64,000 bases of DNA from Candidatus Bipolaricaulota bacterium (GTDB taxonomy: Bacteria > Bipolaricaulota > Bipolaricaulia > RBG-16-55-9): NCBI GenBank assembly GCA_018609825.1, contig JAHEOA010000051.1:1-64000 (forward strand), written 5' to 3'. Under the pieces are notes generated by a model that saw nothing but the letters and a program-made list of their open reading frames with translations, did not search any database and was not told the origin of the DNA. Positions 8,901-17,298 of the stretch are shown in pieces; within the stretch, counting starts at the first letter, position 1, and each line of letters opens with the position of its first letter. The position numbers were made by a program, and so were the translations under genes.

Positions 8901-9574
8901 GTCGGCGCTCCTTCGAGAATTTGCGCGCCCGCGCTGGCCCCGAGCCGGGTGGCCCCGGCCTCAATCAGGGCGCGGGCGTCGTCGAACGTCTTGATGCCCC
9001 CGGCCGCTTTGACGCCCATCTGATCGCCGACGGCCTCGCGCATGAGCCGCACGTCGTCGACCGTCGCGCCGCCCGGCCCGAACCCCGTGGACGTCTTGAC
9101 GAAGTCGGCCCCGGCCGACTTGGCGAGGATGCACGCCGCCCGCTTCCGATCGTCGCTGAGCAGTGCCGTCTCCAGAATGACCTTGATCAGGACGCCGCGG
9201 GGGCTCTTGCTCGTGACCTGGCGAATGGCGCGGATCTCGTCGGCGACGTAGCGATAGTCGCCCGCTTGCAGGGCCGCGACGTTGAGCACCATGTCCAGCT
9301 CCGCGGCCCCGTCAGTGAGCGCCTGTTCGGCCTCCTCGGCTTTGATCGCCGTGACGTTCGCCCCGTGGGGAAACCCGATGACCGTGGCGACGCCCACGTC
9401 CGAATCCCGCAACTGCTCCGCGGCCAGGGGCACAAGCCAGGGATTGAGGCAGACGGCCCCGAAGTCGTGGGCCTTGGCCTCCTGGCACAACGCACGGGCC
9501 CGCTCGCGGCTGACGTCCGGTCCGAGCGCGGTGTGGTCGATCGTGGGGGCGAGATCGGCCCGATAGAGTTCCAT
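8897..9574 (-). CDS. deoC: Deoxyribose-phosphate aldolase
   Basis: Splits 2-deoxyribose-5-phosphate into acetaldehyde and glyceraldehyde-3-phosphate. The 225 residues contain the Schiff-base lysine (Lys160 in FVKTSTGFGPGGAT), the second essential lysine (Lys189 in GVKAAGGI) and the acidic partner near Asp94 (ELDMVLN). ATG 9574 was chosen because GAGGAGGGG lies just upstream; the 22 codons above it contain the promoter. It is the first gene of deoC-upp-mtnA-aldolase, and both aldolases in this operon yield glycolytic trioses. Confidence 0.96.
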   Translation of the reverse strand: MELYRADLAPTIDHTALGPDVSRERARALCQEAKAHDFGAVCLNPWLVPLAAEQLRDSDVGVATVIGFPHGANVTAIKAEEAEQALTDGAAELDMVLNVAALQAGDYRYVADEIRAIRQVTSKSPRGVLIKVILETALLSDDRKRAACILAKSAGADFVKTSTGFGPGGATVDDVRLMREAVGDQMGVKAAGGIKTFDDARALIEAGATRLGASAGAQILEGAPT

Positions 9575-9596
9575 GAACCCCTCCTCAACGCGTCCG

Positions 9597-9627
9597 ATTA
9601 TAGCCTGCATCGACCGTGGAGGGTCAA
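9597..9627 (-). promoter_or_regulatory. Promoter of the deoC-upp-mtnA-aldolase operon
   Basis: Perfect -10 TATAAT (9597-9602) with TTGACC (9622-9627) at a slightly long 19-base spacing, upstream of the deoC Shine-Dalgarno. Confidence 0.6.
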
Positions 9628-9684
9628 CCCGTTCGGGCATATATCCAGATTCCGCCCGTTGGCTTGTGCGATCGCAAATGCGAA

Positions 9685-9720
9685 GGCGCGAACGGCTCCA
9701 GCTGTCGGGCCGTTCGCGCC
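9685..9720 (-). terminator. Terminator-like hairpin after the secreted HlyD-like gene
   Basis: A perfect 12-bp inverted repeat (9685-9696 with 9709-9720) and 12-base loop, starting about 39 bases after the stop codon of the 9759-10601 gene. The following T-tract is poor, so termination may be weak or the hairpin may protect the 3' end. Confidence 0.5.
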
Positions 9721-9758
9721 TCCACGGAAGCCAAGCGGGGGATCGAGGGGGCTCGATC

Positions 9759-10601
9759 TCATGGGGAGCCGGTCTTGACGTTGCCGCCGGACTCCACGGT
9801 CATCTCGATCCAGACCAAATCGTTCATGTCGTCGCTGCGGATGCTCGTCACCGTGCCGTCGTAGGGCGAGTGGACGTAGAGCGCGTCCATCTGGGCGTTC
9901 AGCTTCTCCAGGCGCTTCTGATAGTAGCCCTCGCCCAGGATCAGCTCCTTCGCCGCGCCGGTGAACGAGTCCGCTTCCGCTTGCAGCTTTGAGATCCGAT
10001 CCTGGATCGCGGCCAACGCATCCGGGTCCTTCACGCACAGCGGCTCGTTCTGGAAGACGTTCTGATGCGGGTGCACCAGCGGCTCGCCCGTGCAGGAGAG
10101 GGCCTTGCTCTCGCGCTGCGTGCCGGGCACGCGCTGCTCGCCGTTCTCACGCCAGCTCCAGGTGATCCGTTCCTCGTCGACCATCTGGGCGATCGTCTCG
10201 CCGCGCTCCTTGACGATCCAGTACGCTTCCTTGATCTCGTGCGACGGGCTCGCGGCGCAGATGGAGACCTCCAGCGCGTCGGCGCGGCGCATCGTCACCT
10301 CGTCGTAGCGCAGCTCGAGGCGTCCATCGGGATGCCGCAGGATCTCGATCGGCTCCGGGGCGTAGCGCATCCGACTCAGCGGCACGTCGGCCGAAAGACG
10401 CGTCATGAGCGCGCTCACCTTGCCGCGCTCCGCCGATCCCGGCGCGAACCGGAAGACCTTGATCGGGTCGAGACAGGCCTGATCCTCCGCGGTGGCGTTC
10501 GCCTCTCCCATGGAGAAGGGCAGCTGCGAGACGCCGAGGGTCAGCACGCCGATCAGGGCGGCGGTCATGGCCATCAGTTTCCAGCGTCCGGTTCGCATCA
10601 T
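9759..10601 (-). CDS. Exported protein with coiled coil and HlyD-like half motif
   Basis: Not assignable to a named family. The 280-residue protein starts at ATG 10601 behind AAGGAGGA. It has a hydrophobic signal segment (about residues 8-30) ending in a plausible signal-peptidase site. The central part is rich in charged strands with cysteines at CLDP, SICAAS, SCTG and CVKD, which suggests disulphides outside the cytoplasm. The last third is a predicted helical hairpin followed by LYVHSPYDGTVTSIR, which looks like the lipoyl-type half motif of membrane-fusion (HlyD/AcrA) proteins. The usual first lipoyl half and outer barrel are not obvious, and no transporter is adjacent, so it may be a remnant or a specialised periplasmic protein. 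Confidence 0.7.
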   Translation of the reverse strand: MMRTGRWKLMAMTAALIGVLTLGVSQLPFSMGEANATAEDQACLDPIKVFRFAPGSAERGKVSALMTRLSADVPLSRMRYAPEPIEILRHPDGRLELRYDEVTMRRADALEVSICAASPSHEIKEAYWIVKERGETIAQMVDEERITWSWRENGEQRVPGTQRESKALSCTGEPLVHPHQNVFQNEPLCVKDPDALAAIQDRISKLQAEADSFTGAAKELILGEGYYQKRLEKLNAQMDALYVHSPYDGTVTSIRSDDMNDLVWIEMTVESGGNVKTGSP

Positions 10602-10693
10602 GGGTATCTCCTCCTTGCTTGCCGGTGGTCCATCTACCCACGAACGCCCGATTCGTTTCAGGGGCCCGGATGCGAGCTGGAAGAATCGGCTGT

Positions 10694-10699
10694 TATCAT
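10694..10699 (+). promoter_or_regulatory. -10 element directly before rqcH
   Basis: TATCAT ends 5 bases before the rqcH ATG at 10705. There is no Shine-Dalgarno and no strong -35, consistent with a leaderless transcript. Confidence 0.4.
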
Positions 10700-10704
10700 G
10701 GACC

Positions 10705-12399
10705 ATGCGCTTCGAAGGGATGACGCTGGCCGCCGTCGTCGCCGAGATGGCCGACGAGCTCCGCGGCGCTCGCGTGCAGAACGTCTATCAGCCGCTGAAC
10801 GAGGCGATGCTGCTGGAGCTCTACCCCGGCCAGAAGCGCCAGCTGCTCATCGCTTCCGGTCCCGAAGCACGTCTCCACTTCAGCGATCAGAGGTTCCCGA
10901 ATCCGGCGCAACCGCCGTCGTTCTGTATGCTCCTGCGCAAACACCTGCGCAACGGGTTCGTTCACGAGATTCGTCAACCGGGCTTGGAGCGGATCGTGGA
11001 CATCACCGTCGCGCGTGGCGAGGCACGCAAGACGTTGCGGGCCGAACTGATGCGTCCCAACGGCAACGTGCTCTTGCTGAGCGATGACGAGGTGCTGGGC
11101 GCGCTCAACGCCTCGTCCGGCCATCGGACGTTCGAGCCGCACAGCCCCTATGAGCCGCCGGAGGCTCAAGGGAAGCTCGATCCACGAGGGGTGTCCCAGT
11201 CCGCATTTGCGGCGGCCCTTCACGACAGCCCGGATGAGAAGACGAAGCGGGCGCTGTTCCAGACCCTCGACGGCATCGGGCCACTCACTGCCGAGGAGAT
11301 CGCGGTCGTCGCGGAGGTCGCGCCCAACACCAACGTCGGCCAGCTCGCCGAAGCGCAGATGGACCGACTTTGGGCAGCCACCCGCGACCTCTTCGACCGG
11401 CTTGCTCAGGGGCGTTTGCAGCCCTGCGTCTATCGGGACCAGACGGAGACGGCCAAAGAGGCGACGCCGTGGCCGTATGCCAGTCTGTCGGGCTATGAGG
11501 AACGTCGCGTGGCGACCGTCTCCGAAGCGATCGACGCCTGCTATCGGACGACGCGCGAGACGCCCGTCGAGCGCCGTTGGAAGACGCTGAGCCGAGCGTT
11601 GGGCGACGAGATCGAGCACGTGGAAAAGTCACTGGAGAACGTGCGCGGGGATCTGGAACAAGCGGAGCGTTACGAGGCCGACAAGACGATCGGCGACCTG
11701 CTCATGGCCTATCTGGCGTCCGTTCCAAGGGGCGAATCGAGCGTAGAGCTGACGGACTTCGAGGGGCAGACGCGCGAGATCCCGCTCGATCCGACGCTGG
11801 AACCCGTGGAGAACGCCCAGCGTTACTACAATCGCTACAAGAAGCGCAAGCGCGGCGTCGACAAGCTCCAGACGCGACGGCGGCAACTCCGCTGGGAGCT
11901 GTCGTACCTGCGCGGGCTCCAAGTCCATCTCGACGAAGCCGAGACGATGGCCGAGCTGGATGCCCTGGAGGAGGAACTGATCGAGGCGGGCGTGATCCAG
12001 CCTCCCAAGCGGAGATCCAAGCGCTCGTCGGCGCCCATGGGACCACGGCGGGTTGCCATGGACGGCCATCAGGTCTATGTTGGACGGAACGGGCGGCAGA
12101 ACGACCAGCTCATTCGCAACGCCCATCCGGACGACCTCTGGCTGCACGCCAAGGATCGGCCAGGCTCACACGTCGTGATCAAGAGCGACCGCAAGGGCGA
12201 CGTGCCCGACGAGGTTCTGCAACGGGCGGCCGAGCTGGCCGCGTATCACTCGAAAGGACGGGACGCAGGCAAAGTGGAGGTCACCTACACGTTGATCAAA
12301 CATCTGAAGAAGCCGAAGGGCGCTAGGCCTGGCTTGGTCGTCGTCAACGAGGAACTGGGTACGCTCACCGTGGAGCCACGAAGCGAGGCCGATCAATGA
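10705..12399 (+). CDS. rqcH: RqcH/NFACT ribosome quality-control protein
   Basis: Bacterial Rqc2 homologue that binds stalled 50S subunits and recruits tRNA-Ala to add degron tails. The 564 residues show the NFACT-N domain (1-200), helix-hairpin-helix material (about 210-250), a long coiled coil (about 300-430) and the C-terminal NFACT-R domain with HPDDLWLHAKDRPGSHVVIK near residue 475. The Asp-Arg pair needed for tRNA binding in the family appears to be Glu95-Arg96 (GLERIVDI). The start is ATG 10705; the longer upstream frame is antisense to another gene. It overlaps the rhomboid gene by 4 bases (ATGA). Confidence 0.93.
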   Translation: MRFEGMTLAAVVAEMADELRGARVQNVYQPLNEAMLLELYPGQKRQLLIASGPEARLHFSDQRFPNPAQPPSFCMLLRKHLRNGFVHEIRQPGLERIVDITVARGEARKTLRAELMRPNGNVLLLSDDEVLGALNASSGHRTFEPHSPYEPPEAQGKLDPRGVSQSAFAAALHDSPDEKTKRALFQTLDGIGPLTAEEIAVVAEVAPNTNVGQLAEAQMDRLWAATRDLFDRLAQGRLQPCVYRDQTETAKEATPWPYASLSGYEERRVATVSEAIDACYRTTRETPVERRWKTLSRALGDEIEHVEKSLENVRGDLEQAERYEADKTIGDLLMAYLASVPRGESSVELTDFEGQTREIPLDPTLEPVENAQRYYNRYKKRKRGVDKLQTRRRQLRWELSYLRGLQVHLDEAETMAELDALEEELIEAGVIQPPKRRSKRSSAPMGPRRVAMDGHQVYVGRNGRQNDQLIRNAHPDDLWLHAKDRPGSHVVIKSDRKGDVPDEVLQRAAELAAYHSKGRDAGKVEVTYTLIKHLKKPKGARPGLVVVNEELGTLTVEPRSEADQ

Positions 12400-13106
12400 G
12401 ACGGTTCGGCGCAGCGGTCGGCCTCGGCAGCGTCACACAGTATCTCATTGTGGCGAACGCGCTCGTCTATGCGATCCAGCTGCTCAACCAGCCCCCGGCC
12501 TCGGGCGGCGGCCCGTTCTCCGCGCTCAGCTTGCGGAGCATCAGTTGGGTGGAGCACACGTTTTCGCTCGTCGTGCCGCTGCAGAGTCCAGACGTGATCT
12601 GGCAAATCGTGACGTCGATGTTCCTTCACGGATCGCTGTTCCATATCGCCATCAACATGTTCATCTTGTGGCAGTTCGGCAACATCCTGGAACGCGTCTG
12701 GGGGAGCGAGCGTTTCCTGAAGTATTACTTCTTTGTCGGCATCGGCGCGGGGGTGATGACGGCGCTGGTGGGCGCGCTGACCGCCGGTTACACGAATCCG
12801 GCCTGCGTGCAGGCCATGGGCGATCTGCCGTGGGGATGCTTCCAGCACACGCTCGGCGCCTCGGGGGCCATCATGGGCGTGCTATTGGCCTTCGCCATGC
12901 TCTTCCCCAACCAGCAGTTGATGTTGCTCTTTCCCCCGATTCCGATCAAGGCCAAGTACCTGGTCGTGATCATCGCTGCCGTCTCGATCTTTGCCCAAGT
13001 GACGGGAGCCTTGCCCGGCATCGGGCACATTACGCACCTCGGTGGCTTTGCGTTCGGGCTGCTCTACTTCAAAGGGCCCGTCCAGATCCGTCGGCTGTTG
13101 TCATGA
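12396..13106 (+). CDS. Rhomboid intramembrane serine protease
   Basis: A six-helix GlpG-type protease of 236 residues that cuts transmembrane substrates within the bilayer. The catalytic Ser156 lies in LGASGAIMG and His214 in HITHLGGFAFG. The oxyanion His and Asn are in transmembrane helix 2 (LFHIAINMF, from residue 81), followed by WQFGNILER. Cys137 and Cys148 lie in the loop after the third helix and may form a disulphide outside. Start and stop overlap rqcH by 4 bases, so the pair is probably co-translated, although a functional link between ribosome rescue and this protease is not established. Confidence 0.94.
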   Translation: MRRFGAAVGLGSVTQYLIVANALVYAIQLLNQPPASGGGPFSALSLRSISWVEHTFSLVVPLQSPDVIWQIVTSMFLHGSLFHIAINMFILWQFGNILERVWGSERFLKYYFFVGIGAGVMTALVGALTAGYTNPACVQAMGDLPWGCFQHTLGASGAIMGVLLAFAMLFPNQQLMLLFPPIPIKAKYLVVIIAAVSIFAQVTGALPGIGHITHLGGFAFGLLYFKGPVQIRRLLS

Positions 13107-13115
13107 TTCGCTGAT

Positions 13116-13144
13116 TTGAGTCACCATGGAGGGTCTGCTACAAT
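13116..13144 (+). promoter_or_regulatory. Promoter of secG-oppD-oppF
   Basis: TTGAGT (13116-13121), 17-base spacer, TACAAT (13139-13144), about 24 bases upstream of the secG ATG. Confidence 0.65.
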
Positions 13145-13168
13145 AGCGCGAAAGCGAGGTCGAGCTGA

Positions 13169-13393
13169 ATGCGAACCTTTCTCAGCATCCTGCTGGTTCT
13201 GGACAGCCTAGCGCTCATCGGACTCATCCTGATCCAGATGAGCAAGCACTCGGAGCTCGGAGGCGCCTTCGGGGGTGGAGGCAGTCACACCGTCTTCGGC
13301 CGTGAGGAGACGAGCGACCCGAAGCGCACGGCCACTGGATGGCTCGGCGCGCTCTTTTTCATCCTGGCGCTGTCGCTTTCGCTCGTCCCCTAA
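13169..13393 (+). CDS. secG: Preprotein translocase subunit SecG
   Basis: Small SecYEG accessory subunit of 74 residues. It has two transmembrane helices (about 3-23 and 52-72) separated by a cytoplasmic loop rich in glycine (GGAFGGGGSHTVFG), which is the family hallmark. It ends 12 bases before the ATG of the first ABC ATPase gene, so secG and the transporter ATPases share a transcript. Confidence 0.93.
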   Translation: MRTFLSILLVLDSLALIGLILIQMSKHSELGGAFGGGGSHTVFGREETSDPKRTATGWLGALFFILALSLSLVP

Positions 13394-13405
13394 GCGAGGT
13401 TGATC

Positions 13406-14389
13406 ATGGCCGAACCCATTATTGACATCCAGGACCTCAAGACGTACTTCTACACCGAAGACGGCGTGGTACGCGCTGTCGACGGGGTGTCGTTCTCCAT
13501 CGAGCGCCAGGGGAGCTTGGGCGTGGTCGGCGAGTCCGGTTGCGGCAAGAGCCAGACGGCCCTGTCGGTCATGGGGCTGATTCCCATGCCGCCCGGCAAG
13601 ATCACCCAGGGCTCGATCACCTACAACCGCGAGGGCAATCCCGTCGACCTGACCAAGCTCGACCCGAAGGGCAAGCAGTATCGGGCCATCCGCGGCAACG
13701 AGATCGCCATGATCTTCCAGGAGCCGATGACCTCACTGAATCCCGTCTACACCGTCGGCGACCAGATCATGGAGGCGATCATGCTCCACCAGCGGGTCAA
13801 AAAGGACGAAGCCCGCGACCGGGCGATCGACATGCTGCGCAAGGTCGGCATTCCGCTGCCCGAGCAGCGAATCGACGAGTACCCGCACCAGCTCTCCGGC
13901 GGCATGCGCCAGCGCGCCATGATCGCCATGGCGCTGTCCTGCAATCCCCAATTGCTGGTGGCCGACGAGCCGACCACGGCTCTGGACGTCACGATTCAGG
14001 CCCAGATCATCGAGCTGATCAAGGGGCTGCAAGAGGACTACGCGATGTCGCTGATGATGATCACCCACGACCTGGGCGTCATCGCGGAGACGGCCGACGA
14101 GGTCGTGGTGATGTATCTGGGCAAGGTCGTCGAACAGGGCCCCGTCCGCGAGATCTTCCACAACCCGAAGCATCCCTATACCCAAGGCCTGATGGAGTCC
14201 ATTCCGGCGCTCACCAAGGAGCGGGAACGGCTCAAGCCGATCAAGGGCGTCGTCCCGGATCCGTACAACATTCCGCAGGGGTGCCCGTTCATTACGCGTT
14301 GCCCGCACGCCATGGACGTCTGTCAAGAGATGCCGCCCCTGGACGAAGTCGAGCCCAACCACAAGGCGGCGTGCTGGCTCTATGAATAA
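13406..14389 (+). CDS. oppD: Oligopeptide/dipeptide ABC transporter ATPase (OppD/DppD type)
   Basis: One of the paired ATPases that power peptide import. The 327 residues show Walker A (GESGCGKSQ), the [10 protein letters not shown]-loop, the [15 protein letters not shown] signature and Walker B ([12 protein letters not shown]). The oligo_HPY C-terminal region follows, with [10 protein letters not shown] and the cysteine pattern of [17 protein letters not shown] 13406 was preferred over TTG 13400 because GCGAGGT sits at suitable distance. No permease or binding-protein gene is present here, so the membrane part must be encoded elsewhere. Nickel or another substrate cannot be excluded. Confidence 0.93.
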   Translation: MAEPIIDIQDLKTYFYTEDGVVRAVDGVSFSIERQGSLGVVGESGCGKSQTALSVMGLIPMPPGKITQGSITYNREGNPVDLTKLDPKGKQYRAIRGNEIAMIFQEPMTSLNPVYTVGDQIMEAIMLHQRVKKDEARDRAIDMLRKVGIPLPEQRIDEYPHQLSGGMRQRAMIAMALSCNPQLLVADEPTTALDVTIQAQIIELIKGLQEDYAMSLMMITHDLGVIAETADEVVVMYLGKVVEQGPVREIFHNPKHPYTQGLMESIPALTKERERLKPIKGVVPDPYNIPQGCPFITRCPHAMDVCQEMPPLDEVEPNHKAACWLYE

Positions 14390-14410
14390 CGGGCAAGTGA
14401 GGTGACCGAG

Positions 14411-15466
14411 GTGGCCAACGGCGAGGCATTGCTGACCGTCAACAATCTGCGCAAGTATTTCCCGGTTAAGAAGGGCGTGTTCCGTCGCACCGTCGGCCAT
14501 GTGAAGGCCGTCGACGGCGTCACGTTCCACATCAACCGCGGCGAGACGCTGGGGCTGGTCGGCGAGTCCGGCTGCGGGAAGACGACCGCGGGCCGCTCGA
14601 TACTGAGATTGATCGATCCCGACCCGGGCAGCGAAGTGATCTTCCGCCACGGCGACCAGGAAGTCAACCTGGCCGATCTGTCGCCGCGCCAACTGAAGGA
14701 CCTCCGCCGCCAGATCCAGATCATCTTTCAGGATCCCTATTCGAGCCTGAACCCGCGCATGACCGTCGGCGACATCGTCGGCGAGCCGCTCGTCGTCCAC
14801 GGCGTTGCCAAGGGCAAGGAGCGTGAGGCCCGCGTCCGCGAGCTGTTGGAGGCCGTCGGGCTTAACCCCTCGCACATCAAGCGCTACCCGCACGAGTTCA
14901 GCGGCGGTCAGCGCCAGCGCATCGGCATCGCCCGGGCATTGGCTCTGGACCCTGATCTGATCGTCTGTGACGAGCCCGTAAGCGCCCTGGACGTCTCCAT
15001 TCAGGCCCAGGTCATCAACCTCTTGATGGACCTGCAGAAGGAGTTCGGGCTCACGTATCTGTTCATCGCCCACGATCTGAGCGTCGTTCGCCACATCAGC
15101 GACCGCATCGCCGTGATGTATCTCGGCAAGGTCGTGGAGATGGCGGAGACCGAGGAGCTCTTCCAGAATCCCAAGCACCCCTACACGGAGGCGCTGTTGT
15201 CCGCCGTGCCGTCGCCGGATCCGGACTATCAGATGGAGCGGATCCTGCTCAAGGGCGACGTGCCCAGCCCGGTCAACCCGCCGTCCGGCTGCGTCTTCCA
15301 CCCGCGTTGTCCCTACTACAACGAGCACGGCTGGGAGGCCTGCAAGAACGAGGTGCCGGCGCTGGAGCGTCTCGAGGGGGAGCACTACGCCGCCTGCCAC
15401 TTCAGTCGAGAATTGGACCTGGAGGGCGTGCACGAGCTGATCACGCGCCGAGAACAGGGCACGTAA
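14411..15466 (+). CDS. oppF: Oligopeptide/dipeptide ABC transporter ATPase (OppF/DppF type)
   Basis: The second ATPase of the pair, 351 residues. Walker A is [15 protein letters not shown], followed by the [13 protein letters not shown]-loop, [15 protein letters not shown] signature, and Walker B with [11 protein letters not shown]. The oligo_HPY tail has [15 protein letters not shown] and [18 protein letters not shown]. The start is GTG 14411, set by the strong Shine-Dalgarno GAGGTGA at 14399-14405; GTG 14402 is inside that site and less likely. It is 21 bases downstream of oppD. Sequence divergence between the two ATPases is typical of OppD/OppF heterodimers. Confidence 0.93.
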   Translation: MANGEALLTVNNLRKYFPVKKGVFRRTVGHVKAVDGVTFHINRGETLGLVGESGCGKTTAGRSILRLIDPDPGSEVIFRHGDQEVNLADLSPRQLKDLRRQIQIIFQDPYSSLNPRMTVGDIVGEPLVVHGVAKGKEREARVRELLEAVGLNPSHIKRYPHEFSGGQRQRIGIARALALDPDLIVCDEPVSALDVSIQAQVINLLMDLQKEFGLTYLFIAHDLSVVRHISDRIAVMYLGKVVEMAETEELFQNPKHPYTEALLSAVPSPDPDYQMERILLKGDVPSPVNPPSGCVFHPRCPYYNEHGWEACKNEVPALERLEGEHYAACHFSRELDLEGVHELITRREQGT

Positions 15467-15488
15467 CCCCGCTCCCTCAACCCCTGCT

Positions 15489-16085
15489 GTGCGAATGCTG
15501 CTCGGCACCCGCAACGACGGAAAGATCGCCGAGATCTTTCAAATACTGGGGGACGTTTCCGTCCTGGAGCTGCTGACGTACGAGGCCGTCCCCTTCGCCG
15601 ACGTCGCGGAGACGGGGGCGACGTTCAGGGACAATGCCCGACTGAAGGCGAATCAAATCTCGACGGAGACGGGTCTGCCCGTGCTGGCCGAGGACTCCGG
15701 TCTGGAAGTGAACGCTTTGAATGGGGCGCCCGGCGTCCACACCGCCCGCTACGCGGGCGAGGGCGCCACCGATGAGTCCAACATTGAAAAGCTTCTGGCG
15801 GCACTGGACGGCGTCCAGGATCGCTCAGCGAGGTTCGTCTGTGTGGCGGTCCTGAGGTGGCCCGACGGGACCGAACAATTGAGTGAGGGCCAACTGTGCG
15901 GTCGCATTGCCCGCACGCCGCGCGGTAACGCTGGGTTTGGCTACGATCCCGTCTTCGTTCCCGATGGATACGAACGGACGCTGGCCGAGCTGGGCGAGGG
16001 CGTCAAGGGCGAGATAAGCCACCGCCGCGACGCGCTCGACGAGATGCGTCGAGCCTTGCTCCACGGGCTGTCGTCCGCAGATTAG
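15489..16085 (+). CDS. rdgB: RdgB/HAM1 non-canonical purine NTP pyrophosphatase
   Basis: Hydrolyses ITP, dITP and XTP to monophosphates and keeps them out of nucleic acids. The 198 residues contain the N-terminal nucleotide-binding TRNDGKIAEI, the metal-binding block LAEDSGLEVNALNGAPG near residue 60, and the C-terminal GFGYDPVF and SHRRDAL motifs. The start is GTG 15489 or, two codons later, ATG 15495. It is the last plus-strand gene before dnaJ, whose stop is only a few bases away on the other strand. Confidence 0.95.
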   Translation: MRMLLGTRNDGKIAEIFQILGDVSVLELLTYEAVPFADVAETGATFRDNARLKANQISTETGLPVLAEDSGLEVNALNGAPGVHTARYAGEGATDESNIEKLLAALDGVQDRSARFVCVAVLRWPDGTEQLSEGQLCGRIARTPRGNAGFGYDPVFVPDGYERTLAELGEGVKGEISHRRDALDEMRRALLHGLSSAD

Positions 16086-16091
16086 CTCGGA

Positions 16092-17198
16092 TCATTCCTC
16101 GTCCAGCTCCTCCTGCAGCTGTTCCATGAGCTTCTTCTGGCGACGCGAGAGCCTTTTCGGCACCTCGACCTTCACCTTGACGATCTGGTCGCCCTTGCCG
16201 CGCTCGCGCAGATGGGGAATCCCCTGGCCGCGCAGCCGGAAGATCTCTTCGGATTGCGTGCCGGCGGGAATCTTCAACTCCTCCTCGCCGTAGAGCGTCG
16301 GGACGGTGATCTTCGTCCCGAGGGCGGCCTGAGGGAACGAGACGTGGGCGACGTACAACACATCGTCGCCCTTGCGAGAGAACACGTCATGGTCGGCCAC
16401 GTCGACGACGATGAACAGGTCGCCCGGCGGGCCGCCGTGGGTGCCGGCGTTCCCTTCGCCCGCCAGGCGGAGTCGGGAGCCGGCGTCGACGCCGGGCGGG
16501 ACGTTGATGGAGATGCGGCTCTGCTCCCAGATGCGCCCGCGGCCGTCGCACTTGTGGCAGGGGTCGTCGACGATCTCGCCCGTGCCCTCGCAGCGCTCAC
16601 ACACCGAGACGTTGATGAAGCTGCCCAACAGCGTCTGGCGCTGATACTGGACTTCGCCGCGCCCGCCGCAGGTGGGACACGTCCGCACGTCGCTGCCCGG
16701 CTCGCGGCCGTTGCCGTCACAGCGATCGCACGAGACATAGCGCGGCACGGTGACCTTCATGCGGGTGCCTTGGGCGGCGTCCTCCAGCGTGATGCGGAGG
16801 CGATACTCGAGATCCTCGCCACGGCGCGCCCGACTGCGCTGGCGTCGACCGGCGCCGGTGGTGCGTTGGCCCTCGCCGAAGAAGAGGTTGAAAATGTCGT
16901 CCCAGCCGCCGCCGAAGAACTCGTCAAACGCCTCGCGGGCGTGGGTGAAGTCCTCGAAGTCGAAGTCGGCGCCCTGCTCCGGGCCGACGTGCCCGAAGCG
17001 GTCGTACTGGGCTCGCTTGTCGTCGTCCGACAGCACCTCGTACGCTTCGGAGATCTCCTTGAACTTCTCGGCGCTTCCCCCGTCCTGGTTCAGGTCCGGG
17101 TGATACTGCTTGGCCAGCTTTCGATAGGCCTTCTTGATCTCGTCCTTGGATGCGTCTCGGGAGACGCCGAGGATCTCGTAGAAGTCGCGTTGCGCCAT
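16092..17198 (-). CDS. dnaJ: Chaperone DnaJ
   Basis: Hsp40 co-chaperone that delivers clients to DnaK and stimulates its ATPase. The 368 residues follow the type I layout: J domain with the HPD motif near residue 33, a Phe/Gly-rich linker, four zinc-binding repeats ([32 protein letters not shown], about 155-220) and two C-terminal beta domains. It is the last gene of hrcA-grpE-dnaK-dnaJ, separated from dnaK by about 100 bases containing a long perfect palindrome, which may lower DnaJ output relative to DnaK. Confidence 0.97.
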   Translation of the reverse strand: MAQRDFYEILGVSRDASKDEIKKAYRKLAKQYHPDLNQDGGSAEKFKEISEAYEVLSDDDKRAQYDRFGHVGPEQGADFDFEDFTHAREAFDEFFGGGWDDIFNLFFGEGQRTTGAGRRQRSRARRGEDLEYRLRITLEDAAQGTRMKVTVPRYVSCDRCDGNGREPGSDVRTCPTCGGRGEVQYQRQTLLGSFINVSVCERCEGTGEIVDDPCHKCDGRGRIWEQSRISINVPPGVDAGSRLRLAGEGNAGTHGGPPGDLFIVVDVADHDVFSRKGDDVLYVAHVSFPQAALGTKITVPTLYGEEELKIPAGTQSEEIFRLRGQGIPHLRERGKGDQIVKVKVEVPKRLSRRQKKLMEQLQEELDEE

Positions 17199-17234
17199 GA
17201 TATCCCTTCAATGTCATTCGGCGGAATCGCGGAC

Positions 17235-17266
17235 GCCCAGGGGCGCAGGATCCTGCGCCCCTGGGC
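17235..17266 (-). terminator. 32-bp perfect palindrome between dnaK and dnaJ
   Basis: Every base from 17235 to 17250 pairs with 17251-17266, with no spacer. As RNA it forms a very stable GC-rich hairpin. There is no T-tract on the minus-strand side, so partial termination, RNase processing or 3'-end stabilisation of dnaK mRNA are more likely than full termination. A protein-binding site is an alternative. Confidence 0.5.
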
Positions 17267-17298
17267 CCCATTGAGCGGTTGCAGCTGGATAGACGACG

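Noticed and set aside
13733..15514. A 593-codon minus-strand frame across oppD and oppF
   Set aside because: It mirrors two ATPase genes with full Walker and signature motifs; the antisense product has no recognisable domains.
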